From: Symbiodinium natans
Taxonomy: Eukaryota; Sar; Dinophyceae; Suessiales; Symbiodiniaceae
NCBI GenBank assembly: GCA_905221605.1
Contig: CAJNDS010002429.1
Location: 135,809 to 199,808 of the forward strand
DNA: 64,000 nt
Direction: 5' to 3'
Part shown: positions 28,561 to 39,883 of the stretch, in pieces
Layout of the letters: every line of letters starts with the position of its first letter
Position numbering within the stretch: position 1 is the stretch's first letter
Translations under genes and position numbers: made by a program
Notes under the pieces: generated by a model
Seen by the model: only the letters and a program-made list of their open reading frames with translations
Told to the model about the DNA's origin: nothing
The model's database searches: none

Positions 28561-29891
28561 CTAGGGTCCACCACACTCACGCACATCACGCACCGGCAGC
28601 ACGTTAGGGGCCACCTCCACCAAATGGCAGAAGGAGCCATTCCCCTCAAGCTGCACACTTCACTGACAATCAATATGCCCTTGGCGTATGGGTGAGCACC
28701 CAAAACTTTAGGTGCCCCCCTGGACAGAAGGGTGCTTCGTTACAATGCACTTTATCCGATGATAAACGCCACCAGGTTCTGCCCGTCACACTTCTTTCCA
28801 CAGCTTCATTGAGCTTCATCGTCGGTGGTAATTAGTGTCATGCGCCCGCACACGCTGCGACAAAAAGAGCAAAGCAACCCTTGAAAAGGAGAACCCAAAG
28901 CACGATTACTCACATGACGCCTCGGCGCACGTGGACGGCCTCAGCGGTCCACCGCAGTCCACCCTGCCCAGGGTCCCTCCCCGTTCTGAATCACCACAAG
29001 GCCAATGAAGCAAGTGGTGCTGCAAGGGCATTTGGAGACTCCTCGCCTGCGCTGCAGTTCCGCTTTGGCCTCCTTGGCGGCATCATGTCGGACCGACTAA
29101 ATCGTGCAGCCACTTCCTAAGAAGGATGTGCGCGATGAAACTGAAAAATTTCGATCCCTCCCACAGCCGTCCCTTCTCAAAATTTAAGACATTGCAACGG
29201 AAAATGTTGATAAAGCTCGACGCAAACATTTTCACGACTTTCGAGATCCATTTTGTTCGATGGCTCTATGTGTGGAGTTGCGCGCATACGATTCAACAAG
29301 GACGCCATACTCTGGTGGCTTTAGCTCTCGAAATCCCGCATCCCTCAAAACCCGGCACCAGCCGATGCAAGAAAATGCACGTCTATACATGAACACCAGG
29401 GTGCCGGGGATGCCGACATCAGTTTTTCAGGCAGATGAACAGCATCAAAGGCCAGGCTCTCAAACCAAGAATAAGGCCTTTCGCAACTTCAATTCGCTGC
29501 TACACGGCCGAAAGGTGCTGAAATAAGTGTTGGGGAAGTGTCTTCGGACACCCATGCGTCTTTGCTCCGTTCTCGGCGTGTTTTTGGATGCGGACACCCA
29601 TGTGTCTTCATGACGACGAGTCTTCGGACACCCATGCGTCTTCGATCCAGAGGCAATCCGACATGTCTTCGGCAGGTGCCTTCTGAACACCCGCATCTTT
29701 GTAGACCCAATCGTCTTAAACCCCATCTGTGTTCAACATGTGTCTTCCGCGGATAGTTTGGATGGTTTCGACTATTAAGCAGCTGCAGCTACTCCAATTT
29801 CTAATCGAAGACTAGCCGCCTAGCCTATGGGTGCCTCCTGTTGCCCGATCTGGTCAGGGTGCAGGCTGTGCCTATCATTCAAGGCTAAATG
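28561..29891. other. Mostly unassigned
   Basis: Two overlapping minus-strand frames at 28930-29110 are both open (for example AAKEAKAELQRRRGVSKCPC), so an exon is possible but its frame is undecided. The rest, apart from the repeat at 29538-29700, shows nothing I can name. Confidence 0.25.
29538..29700. repeat. Imperfect direct repeats, CGGACACCCATG core
   Basis: The word TCTTCGGACACCCATGCGTC or a close variant occurs near 29541, 29590 and 29623, followed by degraded copies (TCTTCGGCAGGTG, GAACACCCGCATC) to about 29700. Spacing is roughly 30-50 nt. No coding sense is evident. Confidence 0.7.
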
Positions 29892-30760
29892 CTAAACCAA
29901 GATCCTCGGGCCTAACATGTCCCTGGAACAGAGCGACATGCCGTCCACGTGCAGGAAAGATGCCTCGAATCGTGCCTGCTGCGCGGCACGGTATTCGTGC
30001 AGCTGCGGATCCATGGCAGGAGATAGCAGCAAGCTACATGACGCCAACGCGTTCAGTTGTGGAAAGCCTGCTTGCCAAAAGGTGCCAGCCAGACTGAATA
30101 GAACCGTCCTTTGATCATGGAGACGGCCACACATTGCCCCACGCTTCGTCCCTACGGCATGAACTTTCATGTCAACCATGGTTGTCAACGCAGCTGAATC
30201 AGCAGCAGTCCGCCCACCCGGTCCCCAGTCAGCATGCAACTGCAAGATATTGCATGATACTGCCTGCAAGTAATTGATCTTGCACTAGCAAGAACGAGCA
30301 TCATGCCTCGGGCAATTGCTGCCCAGGATGCAAATCCGAGTCGGTCCTGCACGGTGGCTAAGTGGTTCAAGTTAGATGGCTCGAGCTCCAGCCCGTCCAC
30401 TTGAGGCTGTGAGACTCTTCCCAACGGCCTATCTGACGTTTCATGACATTTCATGACATATCCTTTCTGATTAAGACCCTTTTTTCATTCCGCCGAAGAG
30501 ACCAAGTCGCAGTCGCCCAACCACATGCGTTCTGCCAGGGAGGTGGCAGCCGAGCTCATCAGCATGCCTGAGAGGTCGGCGCGGGATTTGGGTGTGGAGT
30601 CCTTTTCTGGGTGCATCCGGGTGCAGCACAGCCACTGTCTCTGTACAACTCCATGGCTGAGGCAAACATGGTTCCAGCAGCAGCTGCCATTGTAGCCGGT
30701 TCGTGCGGACTTTGTGGAACTGACCCCGGAACCCTGACGGGACGGCTCATCACAAAAAGC
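29892..30760 (-). CDS. Unidentified protein, four probable exons
   Basis: Coding order: about 30600-30760 (ATMAAAAGTMFASAMELYRD then SGCAAPGCTQK); 30487-30590 (ADLSGMLMSSAATSLAERMW then LGDCDLVSSAE); about 30270-30425 (VDGLELEPSNLNHLATVQDR then LGFASWAAIARGMMLVLASA); and 29892-30100 (GTFWQAGFPQLNALASCSLL then DPQLHEYRAAQQARFEASFL). Composition is strongly protein-like and mostly helical. No family is recognised. A GT donor at about 31098 in the next exon upstream suggests the Glu/Gln/Trp-repeat exon splices into this set. Confidence 0.5.
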
Positions 30761-30794
30761 TCAAGCAAACCCAAGGGCGAGCAGAACAAAAAAC

Positions 30795-30820
30795 ATACAC
30801 ACACACACACACACACACGC
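30795..30820. repeat. (CA)n microsatellite
   Basis: About 12 CA units preceded by AAACATA, as at 11775. It lies just upstream (in transcript sense) of the exon at 30600-30760. Confidence 0.9.
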
Positions 30821-31098
30821 ATTGTACCAACTGCTTGCAGCTGTCTATCGGGAAAGCTTCGTTCTGAATCATTGGTCAAGGAACACATCCAAGACGGCCC
30901 GAATCAATGCATTGTGGAGTCCATCTTCTGTCTTCACTGTCTCCCTTTCTGGGCCGGTGACCACAGGCGGCATTGGTAACGTCGGCGTGGGCTGACCTTA
31001 TGCTTCGATTAGCTTCTGATCACAGTCGCCCATGACCAAACCCATGAAGCATAATGAAGCAAAAAGCCCAAAAGCCGCAACTTGCTTGATTCTTACAG

Positions 31099-32450
31099 TA
31101 CGGGGTGCCCACAAGTTCCTCCAGTGTCGATGCACGCCTGCTGCTGTTTGCAGCAGCCGTCCACTCCTGTGGAATGAAGGCGCTCGCAGGCTGTGGCGGC
31201 TGTGACTGTAACAGCAGCGGGACAACTTGCGGTTCTGGGGCAAGGCTGCCTCGAGCTGTCTGAGGTGGCTCCTCTGGGTCTGGCGGGGCATCTACCTCTG
31301 GCAACTCCGGTTTGGCCATGGGCGTGGGAGCTGTGGGAGGGCTTTTCGGCGAACATTGCGCATGCGTCACTCCTGCAGAGCCTGCAGTCGCAGGGAAGCC
31401 ACCAGAGTCACCAGAGAGCAGATTTGCGAGGAGTGGCGCCACACCTTGCACAGCCTCGGGGCTCTCCCAAAGCGGAGGAGTACGCGGGGCAGCAAGGTCA
31501 GCGTCAGCGTCACTGAAACCGGCGGGCCCAGTGGGCCCAGTGGGCGTTGGCAGCTCTTGCTCCAGAGGTGGAGTGGATGGGCTCGTAAGAAGCAGGCTAT
31601 GGGAGGCTCCGTAACGGTGGATCAAGTGCTTAGCATCTTCATGGAGCTTCGGTACCTTTGCGGGGCGGGTCTCCGCCTCCTCCTCGGTCTCCGTCTCGGT
31701 GTCCGAGCCTACCGGGCCTACCGAATCGGCTCGCAGCTGCCTCTCCAGTTCTTGAACTCGTTCTGCTTCTGCCGAGATCTGCGCCTCGAGAGCGTCCAAG
31801 AGTGTCTCAGACATCTCCGTTTCGACGTCTGGCTCCTCCATTGACTCCGTTGCGGTCTCTTCAGCTACAGTTTCCACAGTTTCCATGGGCTCCTCAGTCT
31901 GATCTTCAGCAAAGTCTGCTGACATCGCCACAGGACCATCACACTCTGGAACGGGCGCGACAGCCTCAGCGAAGCTTCGCTGTTGCTGCTGCCACCACCA
32001 CTCCTCTTGCCGTTCTTCTTGGGCCTCCTGTTCGAGGAGTTGCTCTTCGGGTTGGGCTTTCTGCTGCTGCCAGCACGACCACTCCTCCATCTTTTCGTCT
32101 TGGGCCTCCTGTTCGAGCTCTTCGGGTTGGGCTTTCTGCTGCTGCCACCACGACCATTCCTCCACTTTTGCGTCCAGGGCCTCCTTTTCAAGGAGTTGCT
32201 CTTCGGGTTCGGCTTTCTGCTCCTGCCACCACGACCATTCCTCCTGCTGTTCGTCCTGGGCCTCCTTTTCAGCAAGGAGTTGCTCTTCGGGTTGGGACCA
32301 GGACCATTCCTCCTGCTGTTCCTCCTGGGCCTTTTGAAAGCGTTGCTCTTCGGACAGCTCGTCGGGCTTGGACGCAAGAGGTTTTGGCTTGGCTTGCAAC
32401 AGTTTTGGCCCTTTTTGCTGCTGTCTCTTCCGCTGATTCTCAATCTTCAT
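31099..32450 (-). CDS. First exon of an unidentified Glu/Gln/Trp-repeat protein
   Basis: ATG at 32448-32450 opens a 450-codon frame without introns. Residues about 40-165 hold five imperfect repeats of 24-29 residues built on EEWSWWQQQKAQPEEQLL. Next come an acidic segment rich in E, T and V, a possible coiled coil (about 230-250, LLDALEAQISAEAERVQELE) and a long Pro/Ser/Thr-rich region. The frame meets a GTAAGAATC donor at about 31098 after TLEELVGTPYC. Continuing past it gives only 24 more residues before a stop, so splicing is more likely. The low complexity suggests a disordered scaffold or RNA-associated protein; this is inference. Downstream exons are probably those at 29892-30760. Confidence 0.65.
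31985..32335 (-). repeat. Coding tandem repeat, about 72-84 nt unit
   Basis: Five diverged units inside the exon above, each encoding an EEW(S/W)W block followed by a QPEEQLL block. Unit length varies by whole codons, so the reading frame is kept. Confidence 0.8.
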
Positions 32451-32778
32451 GGCTTCCTATGTCACAGCAGTCACAGCACATGGATTTTTATGGAGCTGCA
32501 TCTAGAATTCACCTTTTCACGCAAAGCCACCCCACCACCCCGCTTTAGAAACTTTGGCGCCTGGCTCGAGTCCACCATCTCCACCTCCTCGGCGAAGCCC
32601 CCGGCCAAGACACCCGTCAAACCAGTTCCGGGCCTTTCCGCTAGCACCTGCCGAGCATTTCAGAACGAATGCTCACACATACTGTATGCTTGCGGAAGGT
32701 AAACCAGGAGGAGGCCGCGCAGCCTTTGTTTAGCGTTTTTTTTGCCACCCGCCTAGGGCATGCAGAACATCGCGCTGC

Positions 32779-32815
32779 AGGGTTTGGGGTTTAGGGTAGG
32801 GTTTGGGGTTTTTCA
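32779..32815. repeat. Telomere-like GGGTTT patch
   Basis: Short run of GGGTTTGG/GGGTTTAGGG words resembling the TTTAGGG telomere unit reported for dinoflagellates. Too short and irregular to be a telomere; an interstitial remnant or chance is possible. Confidence 0.5.
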
Positions 32816-32994
32816 GCCGTCTCGTCCGTCCGCGCCTGCACTTCGTCGGGAGCGGTGGTCAAGTCCACCGCCAGTTCTGCAGGCATCGAAGCTCTTGATG
32901 GTTTTGGCACTGCCTGAGGGGGGTTTCAAAATCCGTCAAAACTCAAAACAAGGCCAGGAAAAAGAACAGACCGCCTCAGAGTGCAGAGCGTTGA

Positions 32995-32997
<3 letters not shown>

Positions 32998-33027
<30 letters not shown>
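32998..33027. repeat. (GA)n microsatellite
   Basis: About 14-15 uninterrupted GA units on the plus strand. Confidence 0.95.
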
Positions 33028-33028
<1 letters not shown>

Positions 33029-34514
33029 GTCAATCCCTCGCGCTTGCGTGCCTTGCGTCTCAGGGCGCTCTGGCGCTCCTTCGGCGGGTTCGCCTCTTGG
33101 GCCGTTGCCGGCTCGCAGTGCATCCCGGAAGGCTCGCGAGGCGGAGTCAGCGGAGCCGGCGCAGGCGGAGGCTGCGGAGATTGCGGAGACAGCGGAGATG
33201 GCGGTGATGGCATCACCTCAAGAGACACGGAAAAACTTGGCACGAAGTGGCACGGCGTGGCATCACGGATGGGGGCTCTGTACTGCAAGTGCAAATCTAC
33301 CGGCCTAGAGAGCTGCACTGTGCAGTACTTGACAGGTGAACATCACGCGACCTCTGTGCTGTCACCTACTGTTCTCTGTTCATGACACAAGTGCTGAGGG
33401 AATGGGTGGAAGAGTGGGAAGCGTGTCAAACAAGCTGGCGAGGAAGACTGTGGTCCTGTAGTTAGTTTGCGCCACAACTGACACATATGACACACATGAC
33501 ACATAATGGTGGGCCCTCTTCTGCAGGGATGTCCCATTAAGTCCAGTTTTCAAGCCAGCGGCCATTCAGGATCAAACTGCGGTTGGAGGGGAGCCCTGTG
33601 TCACGTTTTCGGGCATCGTAAGACGAGTTTGTGTGGTGTGTCTTTAGAATTCATTGCCGGGCCCCTCTCCCCTCTCCCCAAACGGGGGCCGGCTCCATTA
33701 AACACGCCGGACTGCGAGAGCAAGAGCAGGGCGAGAGCGAGGGCGAGAGCGAGCAGCAGAAAGCCCAAATCGGTTTCGACTGTGGGGGGGATCCAACATG
33801 TGACGACTACTATGACACATATGACGGATGAATGAAAATTCTTCTGCTTCTGTGCAGTGCGCGGTGGGGGGGTATTTCTTATGTCGGGCTGTGTTGCTAT
33901 GTTGCTGTGTTGCTGGGCTTGTCGCACAGGCGGCACGCTTACGCTTGTGGGTCTCGACAAGCCAGAGTGCGACAACGAATCTGTAGATTGCAATGGTCTT
34001 GCGCGTAATTAATTCGTTTAAAAGAATACCCCGGAATCAAGAGGCCTTGTCACAAGTATCATGGTTTGGCTACAAGCCCGTGTCAGACTCGCAAAACTCT
34101 CGCAGATACCACTTTCAGGGGTGCTACACTGCTGTGTGGTTGGCTTGCTCCATGATCGGAACTGCCGAAATCAGTTGAAAAAGCTGCTGTGCCTGTCTCT
34201 GTCTGTCTCTACTTGCTCAGGTCAGGACCTTTGGTCGCGCGGTCTTTAGCGACACGGCAGCCGAGAGTGGTGCTTGAGGCTTCCTTGTGGGAATCACCTC
34301 AACAGGGGAACATGACCGGATACGGCCCGACATCGTATGGCCACTATCAGATCCCCGTTGTCACTTGTTCATTTCTATCCTGTCTTCCTTTCACAAAATT
34401 TCGCGTGAGCTCTGCACCTTAGGTCTGGGAGCTGCTTGTGGGAGTGCTGGTGCCTGGCAACCCGAAAGCAGCTCAAGCAATGGACAGGATAATGAGGGTA
34501 TGCACATGTCTACA

Positions 34515-35663
34515 CATGTCTACACGGGTCCGTGCTGCTCTTCGTTGAACTCTCGGGTGCCTTGGGCCTCTCGCCACCAGCCCCAGCAGCGACGGCCGGG
34601 CTCGGATGGCTCAAATGCGGCTGCATGAGCTGCTCGACCAGCTCTACCCGAAACCTCGCAGGCACGACCTGCGCGCACTTGCAGCGGCCACCCACAATTC
34701 TTGGCAATTGCCAGCCCAAGCCCAAGCCCTTGAACTTCGCAGCTGAACCAGAACCTGCGGCTGGTTACTTGCTGGCCGAGGAGGGGTAGAAGGAGCCGCA
34801 ATCAATGCGTTGGCGACACTCGCTGTATCTGCCTGCCAGCAAGTGTCGGAAGCAAGCGATTGCCGCTCTGCCGCTAACCCCTATGCACACACGACTGTTC
34901 CCTGCCCCACTGTAATCGTTTTTCGTGCAGATGAACGTAGGAGTTTTGGCTGCAACCCTCGTCCCGAATCGCCAATATCTGCAGTTTGGCATACTTGCCG
35001 TGATGTCGTTTGCCGTGAGGAATTGAAGAGAGTTCGTCCCTGACGTGCCATCGTAAATGACGATCACAGCAAAACGTAGCATTGGTCGTCTGGATCTTGC
35101 GGCTCTGATCAGGAAGCACAAGGCTCTCCTTGACAAATGTCGTGGGGGCGCAACGGGACGCAGGTCATCATCATCTTTTCATCATAGGAGTGGACGATTG
35201 CCCGTTGGCCTTCCCCTTGCTTGGGTCGTTTGTCAGAGTTCGGCCTAGCGGTAGCCATCCTCGCCTTGAGCCTTTTCGAGCCAAATAGCATGGGGATAGG
35301 CTAGAATAGCCTGCCACTCTGGCACACGACACCTGTCCGTAGCGAAGTCCTAAGGAAACTTTGAACCCTCTGCAGCGAGTGCTGGAAACGTGTATGAACC
35401 TGCACATGGACTTCCTTGCTTAGGCATATGCTCGGCATGCGGGCCTTCGCAACATCGCTCCAAGGCGGCGTGTGAGGGGCCGGGATCGGCGCTGAAGTGG
35501 CCTCATCGTCGGCTACGCACTCTCCGACTGGCTTCCGAAGCCGTCTCACTGTTCGTGCAGGTTGCCAAGCCTTCAGGTCTTCTGAAGGCTGCCTGCTGGC
35601 CATGGCCCCTTCGGTCTGATTGTCCCGAGCCACTGCCTTCCATGTGCGCGCTGTTCCCAGCAT
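34515..35663 (-). CDS. Unidentified protein, three probable exons with likely start
   Basis: An ATG at 35661-35663 opens MLGTARTWKAVARDNQTEGA, then PSEDLKAWQPARTVRRLRKP and IPAPHTPPWSDVAKARM, basic and Pro-rich, in a frame open to about 35301. A second exon at about 34765-35100 reads LRFAVIVIYDGTSGTNSLQF then CTKNDYSGAGNSRVCIGV; a competing frame over the same bases is also open. A third at about 34515-34678, after an AG|G acceptor, reads VVPARFRVELVEQLMQPHLS then an Ala/Pro/Ser tail. Family not recognised. Confidence 0.45.
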
Positions 35664-36399
35664 GAGCAGGGCTATGCGGCATACGCACCATGATTAACAA
35701 ACAGCATTATACATGATTTATGTAGTCAGTACAGAACGCAGCACACCCCCGCACCCGAGGAAGCGGTTGCCTTGGGCTTCGGCGCACGTCTCGCGATCTT
35801 GGGAGGGGTGCGCGGAGCCCGCGCAGACCGCGGTGTGTCCTTTAAAGCGTTGCGACATTCACAGAACCTCTCTCCTTTATTCTCTTTCTTTTTTTCATCC
35901 TCCGGAGGGCAAAAGTGTGCAGGTTGGTCCCCCTTTTTTTCGCGCTTCTTTGCCGAGAATGGGAACCCCGTCTCGCAGGCGTCCGCGAGCAGACAGTGCG
36001 TCAGGACCAAGGGGCGCTTGGGCCTTCACGCTTTGCGCAACCCACCCCACCCTTCCCACCCTTACCCCCACCCCCTCCCGGCCCCGGCCCAGGCGGGTCG
36101 GGCAGCAGCAAGATTAAGGCCACACCGCCCGCATTACGACCAGACAACTAATTTGGCGAAACCTCCTAAAGGCGGAGCCGAAGGTGCCAATGAATTGATC
36201 GATGACTCATGCATTTCGCTTCTATGCCGTCCGCAAAGCCTGCTCTCACTCTCGCCGTTGAGGGTTCTCCATTAAGGTGTCGAGCGGCCTCATCCTTCAG
36301 AGGTTTCATCCTCGCTGCCCCCCCGGCGCCTCCTGTGTGCCAACTCTGTTCTCCTCGCCCGCGGGCCATTCAACGCACCGGGGCTTTCTTCATCTTTCT

Positions 36400-36482
36400 T
36401 CCTTTCCTTCCCTCCGGCCTGCTTGCCTGCCTTCCTTCCTGCCATGCTTGCAGCCTTCCATCCTTCCATCCTTCCTTCCTTC
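36400..36482. repeat. (TTCC)n-type simple repeat
   Basis: Degenerate tetranucleotide TTCC/TCCT repeat, plus strand. Confidence 0.85.
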
Positions 36483-36587
36483 ACGCCTGGCCCCGAAGTG
36501 GACGCCGCCCTCGAGAGTCGGCGCAAAACTTGTGTGCTCGTCTCAAGTCTTCTTATTCCGCCATCTTGCCCTCAGACTTCCCCTCTC

Positions 36588-36612
36588 CCACTCTCTCTCT
36601 CTCTCTCTCGCT
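36588..36612. repeat. (TC)n microsatellite
   Basis: About 10 TC units on the plus strand. Confidence 0.9.
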
Positions 36613-36772
36613 CATTCTTTCTCGCTTCCTGGAGCCGCTGCCGGAGCTTCGGGATCAAATCCACGAGACACTGTGCTGCACTCTTCTCCTTGTCATGACA
36701 CCCGCAAATCTGGCACAAGAAGCGAGGTTGCGCATGCTCATGGGACCTCCTTCCTGAGAAGCTCTTTTGCCT

Positions 36773-38000
36773 TCAAGCCTCCATGGTGCGCAGGGGCAAG
36801 ATGCGGAGGGACCTAGGCGCGAACCAAGAACCCGGTAAACAGCTCTGCAGCGTTCCAACTACTGTCGCTCTCAGCCATGCCAACCCATCCAGCCCTCGCC
36901 TGTAGTCGCAGAGTGCTCTATACCGTTCTAGATGCCCCCTCGAGGACTCGCAGCAGGTGAAGCAAGTTGGTACAACAGCCGAACCAATTTCACCCGAAAC
37001 AACAACCCGAAAAGGCACTTGCAGGTTTGATGCAGCGGGATAGTAGGCTGGCATCACAGCTGCAAAATCCGCCCACTCTCTCTCTCTCTCTCTCTCTCCC
37101 TCCCCCTCTCTCTTTCTACAAGCCTGGGTTCCACGAAGGCTCCTGTTCCAGTGACCTCCTAAAAGCCTCCTGATTCTGCCGAGCTAAGAATGAAGAGACT
37201 AGATGAGGACGGGCGGGTGGTGACGTGCTGGCATGCTGGGTTTCATGGGTTTCTGGGTGGCTTCCAGGCGGCATAAGCGAGTGATGGAGGAAGACGTTCA
37301 CTCTCGCGCCCGGCTCAGGCAGCGCCCGCTCTAGCCACATGACCTGTTCAGTCAATTTCAACGAGGACAGAACGTGCTTGCAGTGCGAGGAATTCACTGC
37401 TTCGATGGTCGGATCCCAACCGGCTGAGACTTTGGCAATCTTGGTGACGCCACCACATCTCACAAAGCGATCCAGACGATTGTCCTTTCCCTCCGTGAGC
37501 CGAATGGCTTCCATGCACTCCGTCTTCGTCGCTAGGTCAAGATCAGACCGCATGAAGTTCACAAAGCCGTGAACTAGTTGGCCTCTGCCAATACCTTAGC
37601 TCGCAGCTCACACTGGGGACGGCTTGCAATTCACGAAAAGTGTGAGAAAAGTCTCTAGTGGCAAACGCATGCATGGCGTTTCCATCTGGGAACCGACACT
37701 GCCACGCGCATCCACCCAACCAACTAAATACCGGGGCACAGGAATGGCAAGTGAGCAGTATAATTCGTGATCGAGAGAGTTCAAACCTTCCCGTGACAAT
37801 CCAAGCAGCAACCAGAGCGATCCAAGAAGGAGCTGAGCGAATGAGGCTTACCTCAGCCACAGACAGCCATCAAGAATTCAAGGATCGGCACTTGTGGCCA
37901 TAAGCGAGTAAGCGACTGTTGCGCGTCTGCACGGAGGCTGCTCCTCTGTCCTTCACACCGTTGGAAAGGGAAGAGGCCTTGTCGGAGCGCGCAGCCGCCA
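36773..38000 (-). CDS. Unidentified protein, possibly ARM-like
   Basis: A possible start at about 37998-38000 opens MAAARSDKASSLSNGVKDRG, a short hydrophilic N-terminus. The exon at about 37180-37562 is convincing: NFMRSDLDLATKTECMEAIR then TEGKDNRLDRFVRCGGVTKI and SAGWDPTIEAVNSSHCKHVL. The spacing and the RxDRFVxCGGV turn resemble an armadillo/HEAT repeat. About 36773-37057 reads ASNLQVPFRVVVSGEIGSAV then a Cys/Arg-rich stretch ending at a stop. Helical-repeat proteins usually act as scaffolds; the partner is unknown. Exon joining is not proved. Confidence 0.45.
37075..37103. repeat. (TC)n microsatellite
   Basis: About 12 TC units followed by a CCCTCCCC stretch, inside the gene above. Confidence 0.9.
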
Positions 38001-38283
38001 TGTTCGGGCTCTTAAATGAACACTTGTGTGGGCGAACATGTGGGAACTGACACGCGTGGCATGGGCATGGCTTGGGCATGGGCCCTCAGGCGAGTTGGGC
38101 TACGTACTATGCTGAAAACACACTGTAAAGGGGGAAAGAAACTCTTCATGTGGGTGGAACGAACATGCTGCTTCCAGTCGCTCTTAAGCGTCTTGCTTGG
38201 TTTGCCTATGCTGACGTACGGCCTCAGGCCTTGAGCGCAAGAAAGGCTCCCCAAAACATCCACAGCTGGGGTCAGCTTACTGA

Positions 38284-38922
38284 TCACCTTACCTCTCCCC
38301 CTGTTCGACCCCGACGAGACCCTAGAGATGCAATGCCAAAGCCCAGCATGCCGTGAGATCTTCGACTCAGTCCAGCAGCACGTCCCACACCTTGGAATCC
38401 TTGGACTTTGCACCTGAGGAGCGTCTGTTGGTATTGCTGCAAAAAGGCTTTGCACTCCCGGCCTGAAAGTGCCAGGGACAAGCAAGCGGCCTTGGTTTGC
38501 GCAAGGGGGCCGAAGGCACAAGACATGCTGTGCGCAACCATATCTTAGAGCTCAGCAGCTTTGAAGCACCAGAAATCCAGGCCTCAAAAGCGCCAATTTT
38601 CAGAACCATGTTAAACGTGCTGAGTCACAAAAAGCTCAGGAGCATGCTGTTCTGCAGCACCTCCAGCAACAAAGCTTCCACCTGCATCCAAAGCGAACCT
38701 TCGAGGGATGTCATGCTGGTTCTTCGGTTCTTGTGCCTCGTCGGCACCGGCAGTCCGTAGAGCAGCGAAGCTGCCCGCATCCTGCCCCCAGCCGTGCCTG
38801 GAACGGAGAGTGACCAACCTGGTTGCCACACTTCTCAGGTGCAATCGAGCTCCAGACGTCAGGACCATCGGCAGCTTTGTCAGCTCTGATGCCTGCCAAA
38901 GTAGCATTAGATCGGCCCCCAT
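38284..38922 (-). CDS. Unidentified protein, helical-repeat-like exons
   Basis: Coding order: about 38840-38922 (GADLMLLWQASELTKLPMVL); about 38640-38790 (MRAASLLYGLPVPTRHKNRR then LEGSLWMQVEALLLEVLQNS); about 38545-38609 (LKIGAFEAWISGASKLLSSK); about 38340-38541 (SCAFGPLAQTKAACLSLALS then CKAFLQQYQQTLLRCKVQ). The residue pattern is amphipathic helical and may continue the ARM-like protein to its left or form a separate gene. No family is recognised with confidence. Confidence 0.4.
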
Positions 38923-39589
38923 ATAATACCGCCGCTTACTGACGCACTGCGCATCTCATGGACGTTGCGTGGCATTACGTCGGACGAGACAGCTCCGAAG
39001 ATCTCCAGCGCTCCTTGTCGATGAGAGCTTCAGCTGCAGCTCGCCGTGTTCCAGCATCCTCCCACAAAACAGCCAACTGGAACTAGCAAGACTTAAAACA
39101 GTCAAAACAAACCAAACAAGTCGCTCCGCGTTCACTCAGATGCACTCACCCTGTAAGGTTCCGTCCTTGTCGCTCACGGCACGCAGCAGCGGTAAAAGCA
39201 GTGATCGTCGAGGAGCCTTTGCCACGCCGACTCTTTAAAGAATGGTTGGCCATCAAACTGAGCGACTCTCTGAGAAAAAAGCACGCAAGCGGCGCATGTC
39301 CACCTCTGCCAGGCCTGGCACAGCGCAGACACGCGGTGGTCGCACAATGTCGCACATTGGTCATGCGCATGTTGAGCCACGACATCGTCTGCTCCGCATT
39401 GATCACAAGGTAGCTGTTGACATTTTGTCTTCTGCACGCGAGCACTACGAGCAGACAAGTCGTCTGCAGGACACCTACGACAAGTCAATATAGCTCGTCA
39501 CTAACATCCAAGAGCCCTACATCATGGCTGCCGTTGATGGCAAGATCAGGCGCGTCCTCAAGTGACCATTTGACTGAATCAGGCCTTCT

Positions 39590-39747
39590 GGCCAATAGCC
39601 CCTGCGCATGATAACCCTGCTCGCGCGCATCCAAGTTGCAGCTTTCAGGATGGCCGCCGCCCGTTCTGCGCTGTCTAATGTGGCACCCTTCCTTAGCCGA
39701 CATTGGAGTTGTAAAGCTTCAGCAACTGCCCCGGTTCCTGCCTTCAT
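39590..39747 (-). CDS. Unidentified probable exon
   Basis: Frame MKAGTGAVAEALQLQCRLRK then DSAERAAAILKAATWMRASR, clearly helical. The ATG at 39745-39747 directly follows an in-frame TGA, and the frame before that TGA is also open and protein-like (KETSFPPMLALNWQAAAVAN). Either a gene starts here or a short intron covers the stop. Confidence 0.35.
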
Positions 39748-39883
39748 TCAAAAATTTGCTACAGCTGCTGCCTGCCAATTCAGAGCAAGCATCGGTGGGA
39801 AGGAGGTCTCCTTCGCCATCAGCAATTCCTGACAACTACAATGAATTGCAACATGTGAGCCATTCTGAACCATTGTGAGCCAC

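Larger units (their letters stand above)
32451..34514. other. Stretch without a recognised gene; simple repeats
   Basis: Holds a telomere-like patch at 32779-32815 (GGGTTTGGGGTTTAGGG and similar), a (GA)15 tract at 32998-33027 and a GAGCGAGGGC-type repeat at 33715-33762. No frame here reads as a known protein. It probably contains the 5' flank of the gene that starts at 32450 and the end of the gene to the right. Confidence 0.3.
35664..36772. other. Stretch without a recognised gene; pyrimidine-rich repeats
   Basis: Plus strand is rich in CCTT and CT words, with a TTCC/TCCA repeat at about 36400-36482 and a (TC)n tract at 36588-36612. No frame reads as a known protein. It probably spans a 5' flank and a 3' flank. 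Confidence 0.3.

Noticed and set aside
31658-32702. Two very long plus-strand open frames, Leu/Pro/Arg-rich
   Set aside because: They are mirror frames of the Glu/Gln/Trp repeat exon; the repeats are coherent only on the minus strand, which also has a good ATG and donor.
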